Notes under the pieces: generated by a model
What the model saw: the letters and a program-made list of their open reading frames with translations, nothing else
Databases searched by the model: none
What the model was told of the DNA's origin: nothing
Assembly: GCA_905213265.1 (NCBI GenBank)
Contig: CAJMHR010000053.1
Span: 1 to 11,606, forward strand
Origin: an uncultured Collinsella sp.
GTDB taxonomy: Bacteria > Actinomycetota > Coriobacteriia > Coriobacteriales > Coriobacteriaceae
DNA length: 11,606 nucleotides
Direction of reading: 5' to 3'
Part shown: in pieces, positions 4,934 through 11,606 of the stretch
Position numbering within the stretch: position 1 is the first letter of the stretch
How the letters are laid out: each line of letters begins with the position of its first letter
Translations under genes and position numbers: made by a program

Positions 4934-7711
4934 TTACTCGGCACTCTTGAGGGCGCCGACCATGTCGATCTTGTTGAGAGTTCGGTTGGTAGCGAGGTTG
5001 ACGATGATCGTAAAGCCGAAGGAAAGCACCACGGCAAGCACGTAGCTCAGCGGCTCGACTTCGACGTCAAAGTACAGCGACGGCATCTGCAGGATGTACG
5101 TAAAGCTCTCGGCAAGCAGGCCACCCAGCGGCACGCCCAGTGCGGTGCCAATCGCCGTGAGGATCAACGTCTCCTTGTTGACGTAGTGGTGCACCTCGCC
5201 ACGGCGGAAGCCCAGCACCTTAATGGTCGCCAGCTCGCGCTCGCGCTCGGAGATATTCGTGTTGGACAGCGTAAACACCACCACAAACGACAGGCACGCC
5301 GCCATAAAGGTCACGAGCACTACGACCGAATTGATAATCGTAAAGTTCGCCTCGTAGTTCTCCCAATGCTCGGCCGTGCTCGAAATCGTAAGCCAACCGT
5401 CACTCTTAAGATTCGTGCTAAACGCAATCTGGTCGGCCGACGAACCCTTAAGCAGCACAAAGACGCCGTTAAGGCGTGCGCTTCGACCGAACGCGCGCTC
5501 ATAGGTGCCCTGCGTCATGTAAAGCGTGTTGCCCAGATAGTTAAGCGAAATGTCGCTGACTTTGACCTTGGCGACATTGAGCGACGAATCCTGGACGTGA
5601 GCCGTATCGCCCGGCTGAATCCCCAGTACCAGCTGTGAACTTTTGCTCAGAAACACTTCTCCGTCACGCAAAGACAGCGGTTCTTTGGACTCATCCTCCA
5701 GGCGCACGTAATCGCCCAAGTCACCCGTGCGGTCGTCGGGAATCACGATGAGCTGCACAGTCTCGCTCTTGCCACCAAACGTAAAGGTGACGTTGTCGGT
5801 CATAATCGGCAGGGTTGAGGTCACGGTCACGTTGGAATCATTGGCCGCGCTGCGCTCATCCAATGCCGCGCACGTTTGCGAAAAATCGTCGGGATTGGCG
5901 ACCGCCAGCAGGTCGTAGCGCGTGATATGCCCGTACTGTTTGGGCGAAAGCGCCACCGACGTGTCGCGGATGCCCATACCGCAGATCACGAGCGCCGTAC
6001 AGCCGGCGATACCGAAGATGGTCATAAAGGCACGCTTTTTGTAGCGGAACAGGTTACGCGCCGCCACCTTGTTTAAGAAGCCCATGCGGCGCCAAATAAA
6101 GCCGATGCGCTCGAGCAAGATGCGCGAGCCGGCGCGCGGGGCCTTGGGACGCATGAGCGAGGCCGGGGTCTCGGCCATCTCGTGGCGGCAGGCGATAATC
6201 GTGGCGCCCACCACGCCAACGGCAAACAGCGCCACCGAAACGATCGAGGACACGATGTCGTACGAGAGCAGCATCTGAGGCAGCGAGTACATGTCGTCGA
6301 ACACCGTAAACAAGAACAGCGGCAGGCCCACAAATCCGATGATATTGCCGAGCACGCCGCCGATCAGACACGCCCACAGCGCATAGTCCACGTATTTGGA
6401 CAGGATGCGTCCGCGCGAATAACCGAGCGCCTTATACAGGCCGATGAGTGTGCGCTCCTCCTCGACCATGCGCGTGGCGGTGGTAAGGCTGATGAGCACG
6501 GCGACGATAAAGAAGATGAATGGGAAAACCGTGGCGATGGCCTCGATCGAAGAGCTGTCGCTCTCGACGCTCGAGTAGCTTGCGATGTTACCGCGGTCCT
6601 GGATGTACCAGGTGCATTCGCCCAAATCGGAAAGCTCGGCGCGGGCATCGGCGAATTGTTGGTTGGCGGCGGCGCGGCGCTGGTCCAACTCGGCCTGAGC
6701 CTGGACGCGCTCCTCGCTGCCCTCGGCCATACGGTCGATGTTGCCCTGTTCAATCCCAAAGAGCATATTCGCCTGGCGTTCGGCCGCATCCAAGCTTGCC
6801 GGCGTGTCAACCGTCAACTCCTGAGCACGTGCCTTCTCACGCTCCTCGCGGATCTTCTCGATATTGCCCTTGACCTCGTTGATCTTTGTCGTGTAGGCAT
6901 CCGAATAGGAGTTGAGGCTCTTGGCTCCCTCGACGATCACGTGGACCGAGGAGTAGGAAGAAGATGTCGCGGCGTCCTCGTTCACATAGAACTTATAGTC
7001 CGCAGCCGAAGCAGCGCGAAAGGCGTTGACTGTCGAGTCGGAGCTCACGTCGGTAGGATCGAGAACCTCGGCCGTAATGGTGTAATCGCCCGCGGCAAAC
7101 TGATCCTTGGCACTTTGGTTGGACGAGCTCGCGTCATTGGCGGCAAAACTCACCGTATCGCCGAGCTTTTTGCCCGAAGCCTTCAGGAACTTCGAAGTCA
7201 CCGCGACCTCATCGGCGCTCTCTGGCAAATCGCCGTTCACGAGCACTGGCTGATCGATGTTCTCCTTGGAGAGACTTTGCACGACCACGCGCTCGCGCGT
7301 TGTGCCCACGGCGGTGTAGGCGGTCTCGGTGTAGATACCCTCGGCCGTCTCGACGCCGTCGACCTCTTGGATAGCCGCAAGATCGTCGCGCGTAAGGCCA
7401 TAGGTCGACTGCACGTTAATGTCATAGACATTCTGCTGGTCAAAGTAGGCGTCAACCGAATCGCACAGGTCCTCGCAGCCCGCCTTAAGGCCGCACATCA
7501 CGCTCACGCCGAGCGCGGTGATGACCACGATGGACAAGAAGCGCTTAAGACTGCCGCGGATTGTGCGGTAGATGCCACGGCGAAATACCGTCGGCACCAT
7601 ATCGTTTGAGCTTTGGGCGGTACGGTAGGTCGCGAACTCCCGGTCGCGGCCCGCGTGCTCCGTATCGTGGTTTTGGCTGTTTTGGCGGTCCTGGTCCATG
7701 GGCGCTACCAC
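4934..7711 (-). CDS. FtsX/MacB-type ABC transporter permease with two FtsX domains
   Basis: This is the membrane subunit of an ABC system paired with the ATPase just upstream. The 925 residues begin with a hydrophilic 40-residue tail. Eight likely membrane segments follow, near 58-78, 393-414, 443-467, 485-508, 560-581, 791-815, 847-867 and 888-907. Large extracytoplasmic domains fall between segments 1-2 and 5-6; the first carries a Glu/Arg/Ala/Gln-rich coiled coil (about 276-365). The two FtsX halves share a matching cytoplasmic motif: EEERTLIGLYKALGYSRGRI (417-436) and ERERELATIKVLGFRRGEV (822-840), the likely contact with the ATPase. Such permeases often export or extract lipids or peptides, or drive cell-wall enzymes mechanically; the substrate is unknown. 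The start is uncertain: GTG 7711 overlaps the ATPase stop (GTGGTAG), ATG 7699 is equally possible, and neither has a strong ribosome-binding site. Confidence 0.88.
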   Translation of the reverse strand: MVAPMDQDRQNSQNHDTEHAGRDREFATYRTAQSSNDMVPTVFRRGIYRTIRGSLKRFLSIVVITALGVSVMCGLKAGCEDLCDSVDAYFDQQNVYDINVQSTYGLTRDDLAAIQEVDGVETAEGIYTETAYTAVGTTRERVVVQSLSKENIDQPVLVNGDLPESADEVAVTSKFLKASGKKLGDTVSFAANDASSSNQSAKDQFAAGDYTITAEVLDPTDVSSDSTVNAFRAASAADYKFYVNEDAATSSSYSSVHVIVEGAKSLNSYSDAYTTKINEVKGNIEKIREEREKARAQELTVDTPASLDAAERQANMLFGIEQGNIDRMAEGSEERVQAQAELDQRRAAANQQFADARAELSDLGECTWYIQDRGNIASYSSVESDSSSIEAIATVFPFIFFIVAVLISLTTATRMVEEERTLIGLYKALGYSRGRILSKYVDYALWACLIGGVLGNIIGFVGLPLFLFTVFDDMYSLPQMLLSYDIVSSIVSVALFAVGVVGATIIACRHEMAETPASLMRPKAPRAGSRILLERIGFIWRRMGFLNKVAARNLFRYKKRAFMTIFGIAGCTALVICGMGIRDTSVALSPKQYGHITRYDLLAVANPDDFSQTCAALDERSAANDSNVTVTSTLPIMTDNVTFTFGGKSETVQLIVIPDDRTGDLGDYVRLEDESKEPLSLRDGEVFLSKSSQLVLGIQPGDTAHVQDSSLNVAKVKVSDISLNYLGNTLYMTQGTYERAFGRSARLNGVFVLLKGSSADQIAFSTNLKSDGWLTISSTAEHWENYEANFTIINSVVVLVTFMAACLSFVVVFTLSNTNISERERELATIKVLGFRRGEVHHYVNKETLILTAIGTALGVPLGGLLAESFTYILQMPSLYFDVEVEPLSYVLAVVLSFGFTIIVNLATNRTLNKIDMVGALKSAE

Positions 7712-8406
7712 TCGATCGTCTCGATCGGCACGGGATTTTGCTGGACCGTCTCGCTCTCCACGCGGCCGCTCTTAAAGCGGATCAGGCGATCGGCCATGGG
7801 CGCGAGCGCGGAGTTGTGCGTGATGATGATGACCGTAATGCCCTGCTTGCGGCAGGTGTCCTGCAGCAACTGCAAAATCTGCTTGCCGGTTTTGTAGTCG
7901 AGTGCACCCGTGGGCTCGTCGCACAAAAGCAGCTTGGGGTTCTTAGCCAGTGCGCGGGCGATGGACACGCGCTGCTGCTCGCCACCCGAAAGCTGCGCGG
8001 GGAAGTTAGCGAGGCGCTCGCCCAGGCCAACCTGGCGAAGCGTTTGCTCGGCATCGAGCGAATCGGGGCAGATTTGCGCCGCGAGCTCGACGTTTTCGAG
8101 CGCTGTCAGGTTGGGGACCAGATTGTAGAACTGAAAGACAAAGCCGACGTCGGCGCGGCGGTATTCCACGAGCTGTGCCTCGTTGGCAGAGCTCACGTCG
8201 CGCCCGTCCACTGTCACGGAGCCGGAGGTTACCGTATCCATGCCGCCTAGGATGTTGAGCGCCGTAGTCTTGCCGGCGCCCGAAGCGCCCAGGATAATGG
8301 CGAGCTCGCCGCGCTCAACGGTAAAGCTCGCGCCGTCGAGCGCATGGATGCGGGCATCGCCCTCGCCATATGCTTTGATGACGTCTTTGAATTCGATATA
8401 GGCCAT
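7705..8406 (-). CDS. ABC transporter ATP-binding protein, LolD/MacB type
   Basis: This 233-residue cytoplasmic ATPase powers the neighbouring FtsX-type permease. Walker A is GASGAGKTT (40-48), the Q-loop is Gln92 (VFQFYN), the signature is LSGGEQQR (139-146), Walker B is LLLCDEPTGALD (159-170), with catalytic Glu164, and the switch His is His197 (IITHN). Length and the short linker between motifs fit the LolD/MacB/FtsE group. The gene is first in a two-gene minus-strand operon, and its 3' end overlaps the permease start by a few bases, which indicates translational coupling and fixed stoichiometry. A weak GGGA lies ahead of the ATG. No dedicated substrate-binding protein or two-component system is adjacent. 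Confidence 0.93.
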   Translation of the reverse strand: MAYIEFKDVIKAYGEGDARIHALDGASFTVERGELAIILGASGAGKTTALNILGGMDTVTSGSVTVDGRDVSSANEAQLVEYRRADVGFVFQFYNLVPNLTALENVELAAQICPDSLDAEQTLRQVGLGERLANFPAQLSGGEQQRVSIARALAKNPKLLLCDEPTGALDYKTGKQILQLLQDTCRKQGITVIIITHNSALAPMADRLIRFKSGRVESETVQQNPVPIETIEW

Positions 8407-8460
8407 CGATCGGTTCCCATCTGGTCGGATAACTCTTTAGTATTACCCATTTCACGCCGA

Positions 8461-8495
8461 CCAAAAAGGGACAGGTTCATTTTGGCAGGTTTTAT
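8461..8495. repeat. 35-bp dispersed repeat, copy 2 (inverted relative to copy 1)
   Basis: This is the exact reverse complement of 213-247, sitting in the divergent gap between the ABC ATPase gene and the GyrI-like gene. Unlike copy 1 it keeps only a 6-bp internal stem (CCAAAA with TTTTGG), because the outer part of the hairpin has diverged. GGGGTCAGG recurs at 8550-8558. Together the two copies form a perfect inverted pair enclosing about 8.2 kb. Confidence 0.75.
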
Positions 8496-8607
8496 ATGGG
8501 GAAACGACAGCCATAGATGAGGCGCCGGGAAGGCAGAGAAATCATCGACGGGGTCAGGCCGACCGCCAAACACAACGCACGCATCTCTATCTGTCAGCAA
8601 AATCATT

Positions 8608-8621
8608 CGAACAACTGTTCG
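8608..8621. promoter_or_regulatory. LexA-type (SOS box) operator upstream of the GyrI-like gene
   Basis: CGAACAACTGTTCG is a palindrome with GAAC-N4-GTTC, the core of Gram-positive LexA boxes. It differs at one position from the actinobacterial consensus CGAACRNRYGTTYG. It lies immediately upstream of TATGAT -10 candidates and covers the place where the -35 would sit, so bound repressor would block transcription. Another palindrome-binding regulator is possible. Confidence 0.6.
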
Positions 8622-8625
8622 TTTC

Positions 8626-8636
8626 TATGATATGAT
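8626..8636 (+). promoter_or_regulatory. Candidate -10 element(s) of the GyrI-like gene
   Basis: TATGAT occurs twice, at 8626-8631 and 8631-8636, overlapping by one base. Either gives a leader of roughly 35-45 nt before the ATG at 8678. No good TTGACA is visible; the corresponding -35 position falls on the LexA-type palindrome. Confidence 0.5.
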
Positions 8637-8677
8637 TCCGTTATCTAAGCAGGCCAATACGCAGAAAGGCGGCCAAC

Positions 8678-9316
8678 ATGGCGTTCGACTTTAAGAAGGA
8701 ATGCAAGGAGCTCTACAAACCTGCAAGCAAGCCGAGCATCGTAACTGTCCCGCCTATGAGCTACGTTGCCGTTCGCGGAAAGGGCGACCCAAATACCGAA
8801 GGTGGCGAGTATCAAAACGCCCTGCCGCTGCTTTACGGCATCGCCTATACCGTCAAGATGTCGAAGAAAGGCTCAAGGAGTATCAAGGGCTATTTCGACT
8901 TTGTGGTACCGCCGCTCGAGGGTTTCTGGTGGCAAGACTCCCCGAGCGGCGACATCGATTATGTACGCAAGGACGATTTCAACTTTATCTCGTGCATTCG
9001 CCTGCCCGATTTCGTCACCCGAGATGACTTTGACTGGGCAGTCGCGGAAGCCACGACCAAAAAGAAACTTAACTTTTCTGCCGTCGATCTGCTTAAAGTT
9101 GACGAGGGCCTCTGCGTTCAATGCATGCACACCGGGCCCTACGACAACGAACCGGCGACCGTAGGCGCTATGAATGAATACACGACCGAGCAGGGCTATG
9201 TCCCCGACTTCTCAGACACCCGTTTCCATCACGAAATCTATCTCTCCGATCCACGCAAATGTGCACCGGAGAAACTTAAGACTGTGGTTCGTCATCCTAT
9301 CAAGCGCGCTGAATAG
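8678..9316 (+). CDS. GyrI-like small-molecule binding domain protein (COG4832-type)
   Basis: The 212-residue cytosolic protein is a free-standing GyrI-like/SHS2-fold domain without a DNA-binding part. Recognisable stretches are MAFDFKKECKELYKP (1-15), SIVTVPPMSYVAVRGKGDPN (20-39), YGIAYTVKMS (53-62), FVVPPLEGFWW (75-85, with Glu81), SCIRLPDFVT (105-114), HTGPYDNEPATVGAMNEY (151-168) and HHEIYLSDP (184-192, with Glu186). Relatives bind hydrophobic or cationic ligands, and E. coli GyrI (SbmC) inhibits DNA gyrase and protects against toxins. The exact role here is unknown. AGAAAGGCGG precedes the ATG by 5 nt. A LexA-type palindrome at the promoter suggests DNA-damage induction. It is divergent from the ABC operon and followed by cas9 after 207 bp. 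Confidence 0.85.
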   Translation: MAFDFKKECKELYKPASKPSIVTVPPMSYVAVRGKGDPNTEGGEYQNALPLLYGIAYTVKMSKKGSRSIKGYFDFVVPPLEGFWWQDSPSGDIDYVRKDDFNFISCIRLPDFVTRDDFDWAVAEATTKKKLNFSAVDLLKVDEGLCVQCMHTGPYDNEPATVGAMNEYTTEQGYVPDFSDTRFHHEIYLSDPRKCAPEKLKTVVRHPIKRAE

Positions 9317-9319
9317 CGT

Positions 9320-9369
9320 GGGGCGCCGCCCCGCCATTCAATCTCAGGGCGGGATTCAGTCGGGATTCA
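9320..9369. repeat. Competing GC hairpins and an 11-bp-period direct repeat after the GyrI-like gene
   Basis: GGGGC (9320-9324) can pair with GCCCC (9328-9332), or CCCGCC (9330-9335) can pair with GGCGGG (9348-9353); the two folds exclude each other. CGGGATTCA occurs at 9350-9358 and 9361-9369. No T-tract follows, so an intrinsic terminator for the GyrI-like gene is not clear. Confidence 0.4.
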
Positions 9370-9412
9370 ATTTCAACAAACGACATCATCCGGCAACCGA
9401 TATGTAAGGCTG

Positions 9413-9459
9413 TATAAATCGCTTCCGTTTGCCTAACAAAATGACCGCTCGGCTAACAA
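9413..9459 (+). promoter_or_regulatory. Possible cas9 promoter region with paired CTAACAA repeats
   Basis: TATAAA at 9413-9418 is a candidate -10, without an obvious -35. Downstream, CTAACAA appears at 9433-9439 and again at 9453-9459, exactly 20 bp apart (two helical turns), with GCTCGGC at 9447-9453 and 9460-9466 interleaved. Helically phased repeats just after a -10 would suit a repressor or activator site. This is weak evidence and no factor is suggested. Confidence 0.25.
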
Positions 9460-9491
9460 GCTCGGCCCATGTCCTCACGCGATGGTACCGT

Positions 9492-9517
9492 TCTCTAGAG
9501 TTCTTATTAGAGAGGGG
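9492..9517 (+). promoter_or_regulatory. Leader hairpin overlapping the cas9 ribosome-binding site
   Basis: TCTCTA (9492-9497) pairs with TAGAGA (9508-9513) around a 10-nt loop. The right arm runs into the purine-rich AGAGGGG (9511-9517), which lies 6 nt before the ATG at 9524. Folding would hide part of the ribosome-binding site. The stem is only 6 bp and AT-rich, so its stability is modest. Confidence 0.4.
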
Positions 9518-9523
9518 TGCTTC

Positions 9524-11606
9524 ATGGAGATCACCATCAATCGCGAAATTGGGAAGCTCGAACTTCCCAGGCATCTTGTGCTTGGCATGGATCCAGGTAT
9601 TGCAAGCTGCGGATTCGCACTTATCGACACAGCTAATCATGAAATCCTGGATTTGGGCGTCAGATTATTTGACTCTCCAACTCATCCTAAAACGGGCCAA
9701 AGTCTTGCGGTTATTCGCAGGGGCTTCCGCTCTACCCGTCGAAACATTGACCGTACCCAGGCGCGCTTGAAGCACTGTCTCCAAGTCCTCAAGGCTTATG
9801 GCCTCATCCCCCAAGACGCCACCAAAGAGTACTTCCACACCACAAAAGGCGACAAGCAACCGCTCAAGCTTCGTGTTGATGGTCTTGACCGTCTGCTCAA
9901 CGATCGCGAGTGGGCGCTAATCCTTTACTCCCTCTGCAAACGCCGTGGATACATCCCCCACGGAGAAGGCAATCAGGATAAATCAAGCGAAGGTGGCAAG
10001 GTTCTATCTGCCCTTGCGGCCAACAAGGAAGCAATTGCAGAGACCTCTTGCCGCACCGTTGGCGAATGGCTCGCTCAGCAGCCTCAAAGTCGCAATCGTG
10101 GCGGCAATTACGACAAGTGTGTAACGCACGCCCAGCTTATCGAAGAAACTCATATCCTATTTGATGCTCAACGCTCCTTTGGCTCCAAATACGCTTCGCC
10201 GGAATTTGAGGCCGCATATATCGAGGTTTGCGATTGGGAGCGTTCGCGCAAAGACTTCGACCGCCGCACGTACGACCTCGTTGGTCACTGCTCATACTTC
10301 CCAGCAGAAAAACGAGCTGCACGCTGCACGCTTACGAGCGAACTCGTTTCAGCCTATGGCGCACTCGGCAACATCACCATCATCCACGAAAACGGGACCT
10401 CTCGCGCCCTGAGCGCTACGGAGCGTGATGAGTGCATTGCAATCCTGTTCTCGTGCGAGCCAATTCGAGGCAACAAAGATTGTGCTGTTAAATTCGGCGC
10501 CCTCAGAAAAGCGCTCGACCTTAGTTCCGGCGATTACTTTAAGGGAGTTCCAGCTGCCGACGAAAAAACACGCGAGGTGTACAAGCCCAAGGGATGGCGC
10601 GTGCTCCGCAATACCCTCAATGCAGCCAACCCCATTCTCCTGCAGCGTTTACGCGATGACCGTGATCTCGCCGACGCCGTTATGGAGGCGGTGGCATACT
10701 CTTCAGCTCTCCCCGTACTTCAAGAGCGGCTTCAGGGGTTACCACTCTCGGAAGCGGAGATCGAGGCGCTTTGTAGGCTTCCCTATTCATCCGAAGCTCT
10801 TAACGGCTATGGCAACCGTTCCAAAAAAGCACTCGACATGCTGCTCGATTGCCTCGAGGAGCCCGAGGTCCTCAACCTTACGCAGGCCGAAAATGACTGC
10901 GGCCTGCTGGGACTTCGCATCGCTGGCGCCCAGCTCAAGCGCTGCAATCGCCTGATGCCCTATGAGACCTGGATCGAACTTACCGGTCGGACAAATAACA
11001 ATCCCGTCGTCATTCGCTCCATGTCGCAAATGCGAAAAGTGGTCAACGCCGTCTGCCGCAAGTGGGGCGTGCCAAACGAAATCCACGTTGAGCTTGATCG
11101 AGAGCTCAGGTTGCCTCAGCGCGCAAAAGACGAGATTGCCAAGGCCAATAAGAAGAATGAGAAAAATCGTGAGCGCATTGCCAGGCAAATCGCTGAATTG
11201 CGTGGCTGCACGGCAGATGAGGTCACGGGCAAACAGATAGAGAAGTACCGCCTGTGGGAAGAGCAGGAATGCTTCGACCTTTACACGGGCGCTAAAATCG
11301 AAGTCGATCGCCTAATTAGTGACGACACCTACACGCAGATCGACCACATCCTGCCGTTCTCTCGCACGGGAGAAAACTCTCGCAACAACAAAGTCCTAGT
11401 CCTCGCCAAAAACAATCAGGACAAACGCGAACAGACGCCTTACGAATGGATGTCCCACGACGGCGCGCCTTCATGGGATGCTTTTGAGCGTCGCGTTCAG
11501 GAAAACCAGAAACTCAGTCGTCGCAAAAAGAACTTCCTGCTGGAAAAAGACCTGGCTCTTCGGTGGTTTCTGTGGGAGAGATTCCGGCATAGGCCCAGCT
11601 CAGCGG
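9524..11606 (+). CDS. cas9: CRISPR-associated endonuclease Cas9, type II-C-like, partial and possibly interrupted
   Basis: The frame stays open from ATG 9524 to the window edge (694 codons). Cas9 uses a crRNA:tracrRNA guide to cut DNA with RuvC and HNH nuclease sites. RuvC-I is LVLGMDPGIASCGFALID (catalytic Asp23), preceded by about 17 extra residues. The arginine-rich bridge helix is at 65-82 (RRGFRSTRRNIDRTQARL), and a compact REC lobe follows to about 500. RuvC-II is IHVELDREL (520-528, Glu523). HNH runs from Cys583 (CFDLYTGAKI) through DHILPFS (Asp607, His608) to NNQDK (Asn631), so its active site is intact. HNH at about 608 predicts a full protein of roughly 1,050-1,100 residues, II-C-sized. 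After KKNFLLEKDL, at about 11553, the expected segment (typically RNLNDTRYI) is missing in all plus frames. RuvC-III is outside the window. AGAGGGG lies 6 nt before the ATG. Confidence 0.93.
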   Translation, partial: MEITINREIGKLELPRHLVLGMDPGIASCGFALIDTANHEILDLGVRLFDSPTHPKTGQSLAVIRRGFRSTRRNIDRTQARLKHCLQVLKAYGLIPQDATKEYFHTTKGDKQPLKLRVDGLDRLLNDREWALILYSLCKRRGYIPHGEGNQDKSSEGGKVLSALAANKEAIAETSCRTVGEWLAQQPQSRNRGGNYDKCVTHAQLIEETHILFDAQRSFGSKYASPEFEAAYIEVCDWERSRKDFDRRTYDLVGHCSYFPAEKRAARCTLTSELVSAYGALGNITIIHENGTSRALSATERDECIAILFSCEPIRGNKDCAVKFGALRKALDLSSGDYFKGVPAADEKTREVYKPKGWRVLRNTLNAANPILLQRLRDDRDLADAVMEAVAYSSALPVLQERLQGLPLSEAEIEALCRLPYSSEALNGYGNRSKKALDMLLDCLEEPEVLNLTQAENDCGLLGLRIAGAQLKRCNRLMPYETWIELTGRTNNNPVVIRSMSQMRKVVNAVCRKWGVPNEIHVELDRELRLPQRAKDEIAKANKKNEKNRERIARQIAELRGCTADEVTGKQIEKYRLWEEQECFDLYTGAKIEVDRLISDDTYTQIDHILPFSRTGENSRNNKVLVLAKNNQDKREQTPYEWMSHDGAPSWDAFERRVQENQKLSRRKKNFLLEKDLALRWFLWERFRHRPSSA
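11554..11606. mobile_element. Possible end of an ISL3-family insertion sequence inside cas9
   Basis: Cas9-like coding stops at about 11553, and the next bases are GGCTCTTCGG. GGCTCTT is the typical start of ISL3-family terminal inverted repeats, and these elements duplicate 8 bp of often A/T-rich target. The 8 bases before it, AAAGACCT (11546-11553), would be the duplicated target. Only 53 bp are visible and no transposase is seen, so the family name is an inference. Alternatives are a chimeric contig end or a divergent Cas9 segment. Confidence 0.45.

Noticed and set aside
6182..7609. 475-codon open frame on the plus strand opposite the permease gene
   Set aside because: It lies fully antisense to a well-supported permease; its translation is His/Arg/Val/Gly-rich low-complexity, has no ribosome-binding site and no recognisable domain. 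Long antisense frames are common in GC-rich DNA.
9317..9523. CRISPR array or tracrRNA upstream of cas9
   Set aside because: Only short 7-9 bp repeats are present, with no 36-bp repeats, spacers or anti-repeat plus terminator. The array is more likely to the right, outside the window.
10425..10955. 176-codon plus-strand frame inside cas9
   Set aside because: It is in a different frame from the continuous Cas9 reading frame, which carries all nuclease motifs; this is an off-frame shadow.
11554..11606. Simple frameshift at the end of cas9
   Set aside because: Neither of the other two plus frames restores a recognisable NDTRY-like Cas9 segment, so a single-base indel does not explain the loss of similarity.

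Overview
The window looks like a chromosomal segment of a GC-rich Gram-positive anaerobe of the Coriobacteriia, most likely close to Collinsella. This is inferred from base composition, codon use and gene mix (a group III-type phosphofructokinase, an M18 aminopeptidase, a membrane-anchored Ntn amidase, a large FtsX-type permease and a small type II Cas9). It was not confirmed by any search.

Layout. Positions 1-360 hold no convincing gene but contain a strong intrinsic terminator (70-111) and a 35-bp repeat (213-247). On the minus strand, an M18 aminopeptidase (544-1929) is followed directly and in frame (TAA then ATG) by a 60-codon small ORF (361-543). Divergently, on the plus strand, lie a choloylglycine hydrolase-type Ntn amidase (2091-3176) and a 6-phosphofructokinase (3316-4395). 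The 538 bp after the kinase (4396-4933) are almost entirely inverted repeats: a 185-bp exactly centred nested palindrome that includes the kinase stop codon, then a second long imperfect hairpin, then a minus-strand terminator. An ABC exporter-type pair (permease 4934-7711, ATPase 7705-8406) is a translationally overlapped minus-strand operon. Divergent from it is a GyrI-like ligand-binding protein (8678-9316), whose promoter region carries a LexA-type palindrome.

The last 2.1 kb (9524 to the window edge) is the N-terminal two thirds of a type II-C-like Cas9. The RuvC-I Asp, arginine-rich bridge helix, RuvC-II Glu and complete HNH motif are all intact. Cas9-like sequence stops abruptly near 11553. 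The last 53 bases begin with GGCTCTT, the hallmark of ISL3-family insertion sequence ends, so cas9 may be interrupted here. No CRISPR array, tracrRNA, cas1 or cas2 is visible; they would have to lie beyond the right edge.

How the parts relate. The metabolic genes look like ordinary housekeeping or accessory functions. The points most worth following are the nested palindrome, the inverted pair of 35-bp repeats bracketing about 8.2 kb, the SOS-like box in front of a GyrI-like gene (a parallel to E. coli sbmC/gyrI), the leader hairpin at the cas9 ribosome-binding site and the possible insertion in cas9.
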